Notes: generated by a model not told the origin, from the letters alone. A DNA stretch of 64,000 bases from Aliarcobacter lanthieri (GCF_013201625.1 NZ_CP053839.1:2212458-2276457), one strand, 5' to 3'; shown: positions 47,657-57,231, numbered from the stretch's first letter. Numbers and translations are program-made.

Positions 47657-48206
47657 CTTTTTTTAAACCTAACTCATGAGTTTCACCATGAGCTATTCCA
47701 TTCATAGTATTAAGTTCTTTAACTTTTTTATTTGTATCATCAAGTTTATATGCTGCTCCAAATCCAATAACAAAATTTCCATCATAAGGATATAATTTAT
47801 AAAATCTTGATGCTGGCATATTTCTAACTAAAGATGCTTGTTTTCCAAATCTTTTTTCAAAAAGTTGTGCTATTTTTTCAGTTCTTTCATCATTTTCGTC
47901 AAATTTTTCTGCATTTGCTCTAAAATATAATCTTCTTCTAGCATAAATATGTTTTGTATCACTTTCATCTTCTATAAAAAGTAAATGAGCTTTTCCTGTA
48001 TTGTACATATTATGTGAGTGTTGAACAGATGTACTAATAAATACATAAAAATTACCATCTTCATCTTGTACATAAGGTGAATAACTAGCAAATGGTTCTC
48101 CATCTGAACTCACAGTTGATAATACAACTGTTTTTATATTGTCTAAAAAAACATCTAATTTTTCTTGAGCTTTTTCTAAACTTGTTGTTTGTGTCATATT
48201 TTCCAT
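47649..48206 (-). CDS. hugZ: HugZ-family heme oxygenase
   Basis: The start is set at ATG 48204-48206 (MENMTQTTS) because AAAGGA lies just upstream; a TTG five codons earlier coincides with that site. The 185-residue product has the split-barrel FMN-binding fold of HugZ/ChuZ: VVLSTVSSDGEPFASYSPYV, HLLFIEDESDTKHIYARRRL, FYKLYP and a C-terminal GIAHGETHELG with His residues for heme. It degrades heme to release iron. It leads the heme importer unit and is preceded by a diverged copy of the 71-bp promoter block. Confidence 0.92.
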   Translation of the reverse strand: MENMTQTTSLEKAQEKLDVFLDNIKTVVLSTVSSDGEPFASYSPYVQDEDGNFYVFISTSVQHSHNMYNTGKAHLLFIEDESDTKHIYARRRLYFRANAEKFDENDERTEKIAQLFEKRFGKQASLVRNMPASRFYKLYPYDGNFVIGFGAAYKLDDTNKKVKELNTMNGIAHGETHELGLKKDA

Positions 48207-48241
48207 AAAAATCCTTTTCAAATAAATTAAAATTTCAAAAG

Positions 48242-48301
48242 GATTATATTCGAACTAGGAATAAATATCAATATTGTATTGTAGAAATTAGAACATTTTT
48301 T
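48242..48301 (-). promoter_or_regulatory. Diverged third copy of the receptor promoter block (hugZ)
   Basis: The sequence follows the 71-bp blocks at 42759 and 44890 over about 60 bases (shared GATTATAT, AAATATCAATA and TTAGAAC) with scattered changes. It fills the gap between the AraC gene and hugZ. Confidence 0.5.
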
Positions 48302-49246
48302 TTACAAATCAGATTTTTTTAAAACATCTTTTGGTTTAGTATTATATTGACTAGAAAAAGCATATGAAAAACTTGCTTGATTTGTATAGCCACACATCAA
48401 AGAAACTTCCCTTACAGAGTACTTGTTTTCCTTTAAATATGTTACAGCTTTTTCTAATCTATAATCTCTTAAAAATTCTCCAACAGTTTTTCCAAAAAGT
48501 TCTTTAAAACCTTTCTTTAATTTAGTAGTATTTAAAGCCACTTTTTTAGATAAAAGGGGAATAGTAATATTTTCATAAAAATAGTCTTCAATATATAATT
48601 TTGCTTTTTTTACTCTTTTTATATCCTCTTCATTTAGCATTTCTATTTTTATTTCATCTTTTTTTAACTCTTCAAATACATAAAAAATTATTTCCATAGT
48701 TTTGTTTTTTAGATATATTTTATCTAGTCCACTAGAATACTCTCTATTAAAAACTTCTAAAAACTTATTTTTTAAATTTGGTTCATAAAATTTTTTACTA
48801 AAGTTATCTTTGAACATATCACTAATATAACTATTTTCACTCAAATAATGTTCATTTAAAGTTATGCAAATATATTTTATATGTTCTCCTTGTTTATTTA
48901 ACAAAGACTCTTCTATATCTTTTTTATATTCTACACTTATCTCATTTTCATTATAAATTATTTTTTCATTTGAAAATTGATCAAGTTTTTCAAGTTTACC
49001 TTGAAGAATCAATCTAATTTGTAATTGTTCATTTTTTTTACTTCTTAGTTTTTGAATATGAGATTGTTTTACAACATTATCAACAATATTTAAATAAATA
49101 TTATCTTCAATCATTGCATTTACAATATTTAGATTTATATATTGATTATTTACTCTAGCAACCTGTTTGACAAAAGATTTACTCCGTTCTTCTTTTAGTA
49201 AAACCTTTCCTACTTCATAAAGTTTTGATCTTGATAAATTAGTCAT
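48302..49246 (-). CDS. AraC-family regulator of the heme/iron locus
   Basis: A 314-residue regulator with a divergent N-terminal sensing region and a C-terminal double helix-turn-helix: IPLLSKKVALNTTKLKKGFKELF and SVREVSLMCGYTNQASFSYAF, ending YNTKPKDVLKKSDL. It is PchR-like and similar to the AraC protein at 3672-4637. It lies directly upstream of hugZ and the heme genes, in the same direction, and is the likely ligand-responsive activator of the promoters sharing the 71-bp block. Confidence 0.9.
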   Translation of the reverse strand: MTNLSRSKLYEVGKVLLKEERSKSFVKQVARVNNQYINLNIVNAMIEDNIYLNIVDNVVKQSHIQKLRSKKNEQLQIRLILQGKLEKLDQFSNEKIIYNENEISVEYKKDIEESLLNKQGEHIKYICITLNEHYLSENSYISDMFKDNFSKKFYEPNLKNKFLEVFNREYSSGLDKIYLKNKTMEIIFYVFEELKKDEIKIEMLNEEDIKRVKKAKLYIEDYFYENITIPLLSKKVALNTTKLKKGFKELFGKTVGEFLRDYRLEKAVTYLKENKYSVREVSLMCGYTNQASFSYAFSSQYNTKPKDVLKKSDL

Positions 49247-49474
49247 TATCTTTCCTTAATAACAATTATTAAAACAAATTGTATTTGGATTGTAATTTAT
49301 ATATTTTTAAAAGTTGATTATTTATTGAAGAAAAGATAAATTTTTCTTATGTTTTTTCTCAAATTTAGCTTAAAAATAGTTTAAAATCTATTTATTTACA
49401 ATTTTACAACTTTTATTTTCACTTTGAATAAATTATCTTTATATTAAAATCTCACAAAACTTAACAGGATTTTT

Positions 49475-51238
49475 ATGAATAGAATTGATTTAAAATATAT
49501 TTGGAACCTACTTTTAGAAAAGAAAAAGCTACTTGTTTTTGGGCAGATAGTAACAATTGTTGCAATAATAATAAGTGTACCTATCCCTTTAATGCTTCCA
49601 GCATTAGTTGATGAAGTACTTTTAGATAAACCAAACTTTTTTGTAGAAAATATCAACAATCTTTTTGGAACTCAGAATGCTTTTAAATATATCCTTATTG
49701 TAACTTTAGCAGTAGTTATTTTACGAGCTTTACACTATATTTTTTCTGTTATTATCACTAAGATATTTACAAACATAGCAAAATTTGTAACATTTAAAGT
49801 TAGAGAAAAAACATTAAAACACTTAAAAGACGTATCAATGAACGAATATGAAAGTCTTGGTAGTGGTACTGTAAGTGCAAATTTAATAACAGATGTAAAT
49901 ACTTTAGATAATTTTATAATGTCGATTGCAAGTAAACTTGTGACATCAATTTTAACTTTAATAGCTGTTGGTGCAGTAATTATAGCTATTCACCCAATTT
50001 TAGGAATTTTAATTATAGTTATTCAACCACTCATTATGTTTTTATCAAGAAATATTGCAAAAAAAACTGGTATTTTAAAAAAAGAAGAGAATGAGGCTAT
50101 TTCAGATTTTCAAAATAATATAGGAGAATCATTAGATCTATTTTCTCAAATAAAAGCTAGTAATAAAGAGGAATATTTTTTTGATAATGCAATAAAAAAA
50201 GCAAAAAATATTCAAACTACTTCAAATAATTTCAACTATAAAAGTGTAGCTTATGAAAGATTTTCATTTACACTATTTTTAATAGTTTTTGAAATATTAA
50301 GAGCAGCTGGTCTTGTAATGGTTGCTTATAGTGACTTATCTATTGGTATGATGTTTGCTATGTTTGGATATATTTGGTTTATTATGACTCCGGTACAAGA
50401 TATACTATCAATACAATATTCATATATGACAGCAATGGCTGCAATAAACAGAATAAATAAAGTTTTAGATCTGCAAAAAGAACCAAATGGTAATAAATCT
50501 TTTGAAAAAAAAGGTGTAGATATTGAACTAAAAAATGTATATTTTTCATACAATAAGAGTAAAGAGATTTTAAAAGATATCTCATTTAATATAAAATATG
50601 GTGAAAAAATAGCATTAATAGGTGCTAGTGGAAGTGGAAAAACAACTTTAGCACAAATAATTGCTGGGTTTTATACAAAAACAAATGGTGAAATAGCTTA
50701 TAACAATATAAGAATTGAAGATTTAGATAAAAAAAGTCTAAGAGATGAAATATTTTTAGTTTTACAAATGCCAATGTTATTTAATAATACTTTACGATTT
50801 AATATAACTATGGGTGATGAAAATATTAAAGACGAAGATATTTGCAAAGCTCTTGAGATAGCACAATTATCAGATGTTGTTTACAACTTAGAAAATAAAC
50901 TTGATACAATCGTAGGAAAAAATGGTGTAAGACTTAGTGGTGGTCAACGACAAAGATTATCTATTGCAAGAATGATTATAGCAAATCCAAGTATTATAAT
51001 ATTTGATGAATCAACTTCTGCTTTAGATGTTCAAACAGAAACTAAATTATTTTGTGGTTTAGAAGAGATTTTAAAAGATAAAACAGTTATCACAATAGCA
51101 CACAGATTAAGTACAGTTAAAAATGCAAATAAAATATATGTTCTTGATGAAGGCAAAATCGTTCAAAGTGGAAATCATGATGAATTAGAACAACAAGAAG
51201 GACACTATCTTGAATTTGTTAAAAATCAATTAATTTAA
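49475..51238 (+). CDS. ABC exporter, membrane and ATPase domains fused
   Basis: A 587-residue half-transporter. Six helices in residues about 18-300, then the ATPase: Walker A GASGSGKTT, Q-loop VLQMPMLFNNTLR, signature [15 protein letters not shown], Walker B IIIFDESTSALD, ITIAHRLST. It would act as a homodimer, exporting or importing a small molecule. The HutX-like gene follows after 10 bp, and it is divergent from the AraC gene of the heme locus, so a heme- or siderophore-related cargo is plausible but not shown. Confidence 0.9.
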   Translation: MNRIDLKYIWNLLLEKKKLLVFGQIVTIVAIIISVPIPLMLPALVDEVLLDKPNFFVENINNLFGTQNAFKYILIVTLAVVILRALHYIFSVIITKIFTNIAKFVTFKVREKTLKHLKDVSMNEYESLGSGTVSANLITDVNTLDNFIMSIASKLVTSILTLIAVGAVIIAIHPILGILIIVIQPLIMFLSRNIAKKTGILKKEENEAISDFQNNIGESLDLFSQIKASNKEEYFFDNAIKKAKNIQTTSNNFNYKSVAYERFSFTLFLIVFEILRAAGLVMVAYSDLSIGMMFAMFGYIWFIMTPVQDILSIQYSYMTAMAAINRINKVLDLQKEPNGNKSFEKKGVDIELKNVYFSYNKSKEILKDISFNIKYGEKIALIGASGSGKTTLAQIIAGFYTKTNGEIAYNNIRIEDLDKKSLRDEIFLVLQMPMLFNNTLRFNITMGDENIKDEDICKALEIAQLSDVVYNLENKLDTIVGKNGVRLSGGQRQRLSIARMIIANPSIIIFDESTSALDVQTETKLFCGLEEILKDKTVITIAHRLSTVKNANKIYVLDEGKIVQSGNHDELEQQEGHYLEFVKNQLI

Positions 51239-51248
51239 AGGAGTACAA

Positions 51249-51626
51249 ATGGAAATAATAAAAGAGGTAGAATCTACTAAATTTGATGAAATAATAGAGG
51301 ATATTTCAACTTGGGGAAAAATCTTAATGATAAAAATCACACCATCTTTTGTAATAGAGATAAAAGATAATATTCCAACAGGAACTTATGGACATGGTTA
51401 CTATAATTTTAATTCAAAAAATAGTTCTATTTCAGGACATTTAAAAGTAAGTGATATTGAAACTATATCTTTTGTATCAAAAATACTTAGAGGTAAATTA
51501 TCTCATAGTATAGTTTTTAGTAAAAAAGATGAAGATATCTTCAAAATATTTGTAACAAGAGATGAAAATGGTGAACTTTTAAAAGACCAAGTTCAAAAAT
51601 TTGAAAGTCTACGAGATAGTCTTTAA
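51249..51626 (+). CDS. HutX/ChuX-like cytosolic heme-utilisation protein
   Basis: A 125-residue protein. Its pattern fits the HutX/ChuX family, shorter at the N-terminus: TYGHGYYNFNSKNSSISGHLK (the GxGxYN and GHL blocks), SHSIVFSKKDEDIFKIFVTRDENGELLKDQVQKFESLRDSL-type ending (key residues FKIFV-RDE and F--LRD). These proteins bind heme in the cytoplasm. It is the second gene of the plus-strand unit and followed by a terminator. Confidence 0.75.
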   Translation: MEIIKEVESTKFDEIIEDISTWGKILMIKITPSFVIEIKDNIPTGTYGHGYYNFNSKNSSISGHLKVSDIETISFVSKILRGKLSHSIVFSKKDEDIFKIFVTRDENGELLKDQVQKFESLRDSL

Positions 51627-51640
51627 ACTATAATAAAGTA

Positions 51641-51668
51641 AAAAAGGTAAAAATACTTTACCTTTTTT
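51641..51668 (+). terminator. Rho-independent terminator after the HutX-like gene
   Basis: AAAAAGGTAAA (51641-51651) and TTTACCTTTTT (51657-51667) pair around AATAC and end in T residues, 15 bases after the gene's stop codon. Confidence 0.85.
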
Positions 51669-51713
51669 AGCCTATATTAATCTTTCATTTATTACAATCT
51701 ACCTTTATTTTAG

Positions 51714-51728
51714 GTTTGCGGTGCAAAC
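51714..51728 (+). promoter_or_regulatory. Short GC-rich hairpin in the yedE leader
   Basis: GTTTGC-GGT-GCAAAC forms a 6-bp stem in a 138-bp gap of otherwise AT-rich DNA, 79 bases before the yedE start. It may be part of a leader RNA or a protein-binding palindrome. No known riboswitch is recognised. Confidence 0.35.
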
Positions 51729-51806
51729 TGACATCTTGATTTATACTTCGATTTACTTTCAAGCACTGTCTTTTCTTAATCTTATTTTTTATTGTTAGGA
51801 GCGAAA

Positions 51807-53000
51807 ATGGAATTTTTGCAAAGTTTAAAAGCTTCACTTTCAAGATTCTGGTCACCAATTCCTGCTGTTATAGCTTTAGGAGTTTTGAGTGCATACTATT
51901 TTGGAATTACTGGAACTTATTGGGCTGTTACAGGAGAGTTTACTAGATGGGGTGGACATTTTCTACAACTATTTGGAATTGATGTTTCAACTTGGGGTTA
52001 TTATCAACTTATGAAAATAGATGGAAATATATTCACAAGAATTGATGGTGTTATGATTATTGGTATGTTTGCAGGTTGTATTGCAGCTGCATTTTGGGGA
52101 AATAATGTAAAATTTAGATTACCTTTAAACAGTATAAGAATATGGCAAGCATTAATAGGTGGTATCATAGCAGGATTTGGTGCAAGACTTGGTATGGGTT
52201 GTAACTTAGCAAGTTTTTTTACTGGTATCCCTCAGTTTTCATTTCATGCTTGGGTATTTACAGCATTTATGATTGTAGGAGTATATTTTGGAGTAAAAGT
52301 TGCACTTCATCCATTTTTTCAATCAAAAATTAAAATGCAAAAAGTATCTTGTGCAAAACCACTTGAACATAATGAAGAAAAAGTTAAAAAATTCTTTACA
52401 TTTGGTACTTTTGTATTTATAGCTATAATTATTTGGGCTTTATATCTAATATTTGTAGCAAATAGTGCAAAACTTGGTATGGCAATGCTATTTGGAGCTT
52501 CTTTTGGACTTATAATTGCAAAAGCTCAAATATGTTTTACATCTGCATTTAGAGATATTTTCACAACAGGAAGAAGTGAATTAGCAAAAGCAATTATTAT
52601 AGGTATGGCTGTAGCAACTTTAGGTGTGTTTGCATTTATTATGATGGGGCAACCTGCAAAAATATTCTGGACTGGTCCAAATGTAGTTATAGGTGGATTA
52701 CTTTTTGGATTTGGTATTGTTCTTGCTGGTGGTTGTGAATGTGGTTGGATGTATAGAGCTGTTGAAGGACAAGTACACTTTTGGATAGTGGGTATTGGTA
52801 ATATCATAGGAGCTACACTTTTAGCCTTTGTTTGGGATGATATAAGTCCAGCATTAGCAACTTCTTGGCCAAAAATAAACCTACTTGAGAGTTTTGGAAA
52901 CTATGGAGGATTAATAGCAAACTATGGATTGCTATTACTATTTTTTATTCTAATTTTAGTTTTAGAAAAAAGATATTTAAGAAAATCAAGAAATAGATAA
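51807..53000 (+). CDS. yedE: YedE/YeeE-family sulfur or selenium transporter
   Basis: Start at ATG 51807 with AGGAG upstream; a TTG five codons earlier is less likely. The 397-residue membrane protein has about ten helices and the family's Cys-bearing channel motifs GARLGMGCNLASFFTG and LAGGCECGWMYRAVEGQ, and KAQICFTSAFRD. Relatives import thiosulfate (TsuA), or work with YedF in selenium use; FdhT/FdhU of Campylobacter are needed for formate dehydrogenase. The TusA-like gene follows by 10 bp. Confidence 0.9.
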   Translation: MEFLQSLKASLSRFWSPIPAVIALGVLSAYYFGITGTYWAVTGEFTRWGGHFLQLFGIDVSTWGYYQLMKIDGNIFTRIDGVMIIGMFAGCIAAAFWGNNVKFRLPLNSIRIWQALIGGIIAGFGARLGMGCNLASFFTGIPQFSFHAWVFTAFMIVGVYFGVKVALHPFFQSKIKMQKVSCAKPLEHNEEKVKKFFTFGTFVFIAIIIWALYLIFVANSAKLGMAMLFGASFGLIIAKAQICFTSAFRDIFTTGRSELAKAIIIGMAVATLGVFAFIMMGQPAKIFWTGPNVVIGGLLFGFGIVLAGGCECGWMYRAVEGQVHFWIVGIGNIIGATLLAFVWDDISPALATSWPKINLLESFGNYGGLIANYGLLLLFFILILVLEKRYLRKSRNR

Positions 53001-53010
53001 AGGAAAAATT

Positions 53011-53250
53011 ATGGAAAATAAAGAAATAGTTCCTGATTATAGAATAGATATGCAAGGTGAGCCTTGCCCATATCCAGCAATAAATACTCTTGAAGCTATG
53101 AAAGAGTTAAAAGATGGAGAAATTTTAGAAGTTATTAGTGATTGTCCACAAAGTATAAATAATATCCCAGCTGATGCTAAAAATCATGGATATAAACTAC
53201 TTTTAGTTGATAGTGATGGTCCTACTATAAGATATATCATTCAAAAATAA
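53011..53250 (+). CDS. yedF: TusA-family protein, YedF/FdhU-like
   Basis: A 79-residue alpha/beta protein with the TusA active site Cys-Pro-x-Pro in MQGEPCPYPAINTLEAM and a second Cys in VISDCPQSINNIP, the pattern of YedF/FdhU partners of YedE. It is expected to receive sulfur or selenium from the membrane partner and pass it to cytoplasmic acceptors. It lies 10 bp after yedE, with a terminator directly after its stop. Confidence 0.9.
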   Translation: MENKEIVPDYRIDMQGEPCPYPAINTLEAMKELKDGEILEVISDCPQSINNIPADAKNHGYKLLLVDSDGPTIRYIIQK

Positions 53251-53252
53251 TA

Positions 53253-53282
53253 AATAAAGAGAGATGATATTCTCTCTTTATT
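53253..53282. terminator. Two-way terminator between yedF and fecA
   Basis: AATAAAGAGAGA (53253-53264) and TCTCTCTTTATT (53271-53282) form a perfect 12-bp stem around TGATAT, between two convergent genes. Confidence 0.85.
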
Positions 53283-53284
53283 CT

Positions 53285-55633
53285 TTAAAACTCCATTTTC
53301 ATAGAAAATGCTAGATTTGTTGGCTCTCCAAAAGATGTAGAAGTTCTCCAATATTTTTTATTTGTTACATTTGTTGCATTAACTAAGAAAGTTGTTGGAA
53401 ATTTATCAATCTTTGTTTTATATCTAAGTCCTGCATCATAAATTGTATAAGAAGGAATAATATCTGTATTTATATTATTTCTATAAGACTTTCCTGTATA
53501 ATAAGCTCCTCCAGTTAAAGTTAGACCTTGTAAAAATGGTAGATTATATTCTGCATATAGTTTTGCCATTTTTGAAGCGGCATGAATTGGCTTTTTACCT
53601 TTTATAGCTGGATTTGCAGTTTTATCTACTTCTATATTCATAATTGTTCCACCACCAACAATTGTTAAGTTATTAGTTATTTTTCCAGTTGTTGTTAGCT
53701 CTAACCCCTCATGAATTTCTAAACCATCTTGTGTTACTTCTTTCATATTATTTGGAAGTTCTCTATCATATCTAAGTGCTTTTTCTATTCTAAATAATGC
53801 TGAACTTAAAAGTAAATTTTCTGATATAGAATATTTTGCTCCAACTTCATACTGTTTACTTAGATATGGATCTAAGACTTCTCCATTATTAGTACAATCT
53901 GCACAATTCACTTTTAATCCATTTTCTAAAGATTCCATATATGTTATATAAGTTGTTAAATCTTCAAAAGGTTTATAGATTAAAGACATACTAGGAGTTA
54001 TTTCATCAGCATCATAACCTCCTGTTTTTAAGCCACCTTTATTATAATTTTTGTTTTCTATTTTTACATAATTAAGTCCAAGTAATGCTCCCCAATTATC
54101 ATTAAATTTAATATCATCACCTATCATAAAATTAATTTTTTCTTGATTACTTGATAAATATAATGGATTATTAGGATTCCCAGCATAAATTGGCTTTAGT
54201 GGTTTACTATTTAATTCCTCTAAAGTAAAATTTCCTAAACTTATAAATTCTTGAGGATTCATTTCATAAATTTTTTTCTTACTTCCAGAAGCACCAACAG
54301 TTAAAGTATGTTGGATACCAAAAGTATCAAAATCAAAATCTGTATAAGCATAAGCACCTTGATTTTTAACTTCATCTGGAAATAATTTATAATTTTTTGA
54401 TTCATATGTTCCATCATAATTATCATATATCCAAGGTTGTGATAAACCATTACTCTCTTTTTTAAGATATAAATATCCTGTTCTTAATTTTATATTATCA
54501 TTTATGTACCATAAAGATTTAAATCCTAATCTATCTTGAGTAGTATCTGAATAAGTCCAATCTGGTGAATAACCTTGTTTTGGATCTAATTTTCCAATAG
54601 AATCATTACTTCTAAAGGCTGCTGTTAATTTATCTGTTCTACTTTTTTTATGTGAAGCATCAAAAGATAAAATCAGATTATCAGTAACTCTCCAATCTAA
54701 AGCTCCACTAATTAATGTATTATCAACCTTTTGATCTTTTATAGAAGTTTCACCATCTTGTTTAAAAGCATTTAATCTATAAGAGAATTTACCCTTTTCA
54801 TCTATCTTTCCACCTAAATCTGCATGTGCATAAAAAGCTTGATTACCAGTACTTCCTACAATCAGATTTGTAAGTCTTTCTTGAGTTGGTCTTTTTGATA
54901 CATAGTTTACTACTCCACCAACATTTCCTGGTCCATATAGAAATCCAGATAATCCATTTAAAATTTCAATTCTTTCCAAATCTTGACTCATAGAAGTATA
55001 AGCATCAGAAAAAGAAATCCCATCAATAAGAATATTACTTACAACAGAAAATCCTCTTATATACATTCCTATAGCATTCCAACTATCTCCTGTTACTGAA
55101 GTATAATTTAATTGAACTGTTGGATTCATCTTAAAAACCTGAGGTATACCACTTGCAGAATTTTCTATTAAATCTTGTGATATTACACTCATTTGATAAG
55201 GAGTATCTTGTAAACTTCTTTTATCCCAAAGCCCTACTCCACTTATTTCTTTTGATACATAACCATTTTGAGAACTTCCATATCCTCCACTATTTACTGA
55301 AACCTCATCTAATATATAAGTTCCATTAACTACGGTTACAGAAGATACTTTTTTTATAACTATTGTATTTTCTTCTATAGTTGCTTCAAGGTCTGTACCT
55401 TTTAGTAGTTCATTTAAAGCATTTTGTACACCTTCAATATTTTTAATATTTGGTGCTTTTTTCCCTTCTAAAATTCTACTATCAACCATATATGTCATAT
55501 TTGATTGTTTGCTTATCTCTTTAATCGCATCTTCTAGTGAACCTCCACCAGCAGAAAAGTTTTGAGCAAATAACTGGCTACTTAGTAAAATAGATAAAGT
55601 TGTCGATAATACAACTTTTCTTGATAAATTCAT
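53285..55633 (-). CDS. fecA: FecA-like TonB receptor with N-terminal signalling domain
   Basis: A 782-residue siderophore receptor. After the signal peptide (ending SSQLFAQ), residues about 30-95 form the STN signalling domain (LEDAIKEISKQSNMTYMVD, LLKGTDLEATIEENTIVI), then a plug from about 140 (DTPYQMSVISQDLIE, MYIRGFSVVSNILIDG, IEILNGLSGFLYGPGNVGGVVNYV) and a barrel ending in Phe. The STN domain passes ligand binding to the anti-sigma factor FecR. It lies downstream of fecR and fecI and has a FecI-type promoter candidate. Ligand unknown; a ferric chelate by family. Confidence 0.95.
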   Translation of the reverse strand: MNLSRKVVLSTTLSILLSSQLFAQNFSAGGGSLEDAIKEISKQSNMTYMVDSRILEGKKAPNIKNIEGVQNALNELLKGTDLEATIEENTIVIKKVSSVTVVNGTYILDEVSVNSGGYGSSQNGYVSKEISGVGLWDKRSLQDTPYQMSVISQDLIENSASGIPQVFKMNPTVQLNYTSVTGDSWNAIGMYIRGFSVVSNILIDGISFSDAYTSMSQDLERIEILNGLSGFLYGPGNVGGVVNYVSKRPTQERLTNLIVGSTGNQAFYAHADLGGKIDEKGKFSYRLNAFKQDGETSIKDQKVDNTLISGALDWRVTDNLILSFDASHKKSRTDKLTAAFRSNDSIGKLDPKQGYSPDWTYSDTTQDRLGFKSLWYINDNIKLRTGYLYLKKESNGLSQPWIYDNYDGTYESKNYKLFPDEVKNQGAYAYTDFDFDTFGIQHTLTVGASGSKKKIYEMNPQEFISLGNFTLEELNSKPLKPIYAGNPNNPLYLSSNQEKINFMIGDDIKFNDNWGALLGLNYVKIENKNYNKGGLKTGGYDADEITPSMSLIYKPFEDLTTYITYMESLENGLKVNCADCTNNGEVLDPYLSKQYEVGAKYSISENLLLSSALFRIEKALRYDRELPNNMKEVTQDGLEIHEGLELTTTGKITNNLTIVGGGTIMNIEVDKTANPAIKGKKPIHAASKMAKLYAEYNLPFLQGLTLTGGAYYTGKSYRNNINTDIIPSYTIYDAGLRYKTKIDKFPTTFLVNATNVTNKKYWRTSTSFGEPTNLAFSMKMEF

Positions 55634-55679
55634 ATTTTCTCCCTTATTTTAAATTATCAATATGAGAATTAATCTCTAT

Positions 55680-55707
55680 AAGGGAAGTCTTAAAAATTTA
55701 AATTTCC
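55680..55707 (-). promoter_or_regulatory. Candidate FecI-type ECF promoter of fecA
   Basis: On the minus strand GGAAAT (55702-55707), 16 bases, TCCCTT (55680-55685), about 47 bases before the fecA start. The boxes resemble the GGAAAT / TCCTTT elements recognised by FecI in E. coli. Confidence 0.4.
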
Positions 55708-55786
55708 TGACAATATTTTGTAAGAAATTTAAAAATTTATGATAAATTGTTTTAAAACCTTGATTTTATAGTTATTTTATATATAA

Positions 55787-56734
55787 TTAATTTTTAAAAA
55801 GAACCTTTTTTTCACCAATATATTCTACTTTTATAGGATAAATCATAGGTAAAAGTTTTGTAAATTTATCAAATTCATCTATTTTAAACTCTCCAGTTAT
55901 TAAAAAATCATCATTTTTTGATACTACAAGTTTTATCCTCTTATCAATATATCTTTGAAACTCATTTAATACTTCTATTAAAGGAGTTTTTTCAAATATC
56001 AATTTACCTTCTTTCCAAGAAGCAAGATTTTCAATTGGTAAGTTTTTTAAACTTAGTATCTCACCATTATTAAAAACTTCTAAACTATCACCCTTTTTTA
56101 ATTCTGATATTTTTAAATCTTTATAATTTATATCTACAATTCCATCTAAAACTGCAATATTTACACTATTCTTTTTCTGATTCACTTCAAATTTTGTTCC
56201 TACAACTTTTACTGAAATATCATTACTTTGCACATAAAAAGGTCTTTCTTTATTTGCACTTACTTCAAAAATAGCTTTCCCATATTTTAAAAAAACTTCT
56301 CTTTTATTTTTTGTATATTCAACTTCTATATTTGATTTTACATCAAGAGTTATTTTTGAATCATCTGGCATCATAATATCTTGCATTATAATATTTTGTG
56401 AATAAATATTTTGACTATAATTGTCTTTAAAATAAAAAACATATACAAAACTAATTACTAAAAAACAGGCAGCTATTGCTGTTGATTTCTTGATTTTATT
56501 TAAAAATCTCTCTCTTTTTAATTCTTGCTGTACTTGTTGTGATAATTTTGAACTATGTTGTCTTGGTATATTTACAAACAACTGTCTAAATGACTTTTCT
56601 TCTTCAAATACTTCTTTATTTTCTTTTATATTTATCCAAATTAAAAATCCTTGGTTAGAATATATATCTTTCCCTTCTTGTTCACAACTTAAATAATATC
56701 TTGCTTTTTCTACAATAGTATCTTTATTTGTCAT
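55787..56734 (-). CDS. fecR: FecR-like anti-sigma / sigma regulator
   Basis: A 315-residue inner-membrane protein. Residues 1-90 are cytoplasmic (contact with FecI), 95-112 the single membrane helix (TAIAACFLVISFVYVFYF), then the periplasmic FecR domain ([55 protein letters not shown]) and a C-terminal STN-like region (LIFEKTPLIEVLNEFQRYI) that meets the receptor. It starts 11 bp inside the end of fecI. Confidence 0.93.
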   Translation of the reverse strand: MTNKDTIVEKARYYLSCEQEGKDIYSNQGFLIWINIKENKEVFEEEKSFRQLFVNIPRQHSSKLSQQVQQELKRERFLNKIKKSTAIAACFLVISFVYVFYFKDNYSQNIYSQNIIMQDIMMPDDSKITLDVKSNIEVEYTKNKREVFLKYGKAIFEVSANKERPFYVQSNDISVKVVGTKFEVNQKKNSVNIAVLDGIVDINYKDLKISELKKGDSLEVFNNGEILSLKNLPIENLASWKEGKLIFEKTPLIEVLNEFQRYIDKRIKLVVSKNDDFLITGEFKIDEFDKFTKLLPMIYPIKVEYIGEKKVLFKN

Positions 56735-57206
56735 TATTATTCTCTTTTTTACTCAAATTCTCTTTTATCTGATTACTTGCTCTACTTATATGTTTTTCTA
56801 CTGCATTTATAGTTATATTCATCATTGAAGCAACTTCATCTCTTGAGTAACCATCAATAATATGTAAAGTAAAGGCTTGTCTTCTTTTTGTAGGTAATTT
56901 TTCTACTTCTTGTAGTAAAAGTATTGTTTGTTCATCTTCTATCAATATTGTTTCTATGCTATCACTCTCATTTATATGATAATCTTCTTCAAAACTTATT
57001 TTATCAATTTTATATTTTTCTTTATATAAATCAAACATAACATTTTTAGCGATTCTATAAAGTAATGCTCGTTCATTTTCTATTACATTTCTATCTGCAC
57101 TTTTTATAGCTCTAGTAAATGTTTCTTGAGTAATATCTTGTGCTGTTTGTTTATCAAAAACATTTTTCTTAACATACTGAAAAATTTCATTGTAGTGTAT
57201 AGTCAT
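56724..57206 (-). CDS. fecI: FecI-like ECF sigma factor
   Basis: A 160-residue ECF sigma factor: region 2 with DITQETFTRAI and RALLYRIAKNVMFDLYKEK, region 4 with LPTKRRQAFTLHIIDGYSRDEVASMMNITINAVEKHI. It should drive fecA when the receptor is occupied. A 17-bp perfect palindrome resembling a Fur site lies 26 bases before its start. Confidence 0.93.
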   Translation of the reverse strand: MTIHYNEIFQYVKKNVFDKQTAQDITQETFTRAIKSADRNVIENERALLYRIAKNVMFDLYKEKYKIDKISFEEDYHINESDSIETILIEDEQTILLLQEVEKLPTKRRQAFTLHIIDGYSRDEVASMMNITINAVEKHISRASNQIKENLSKKENNNDK

Positions 57207-57231
57207 TTTTTACTTTATTCCTTAACCTATA

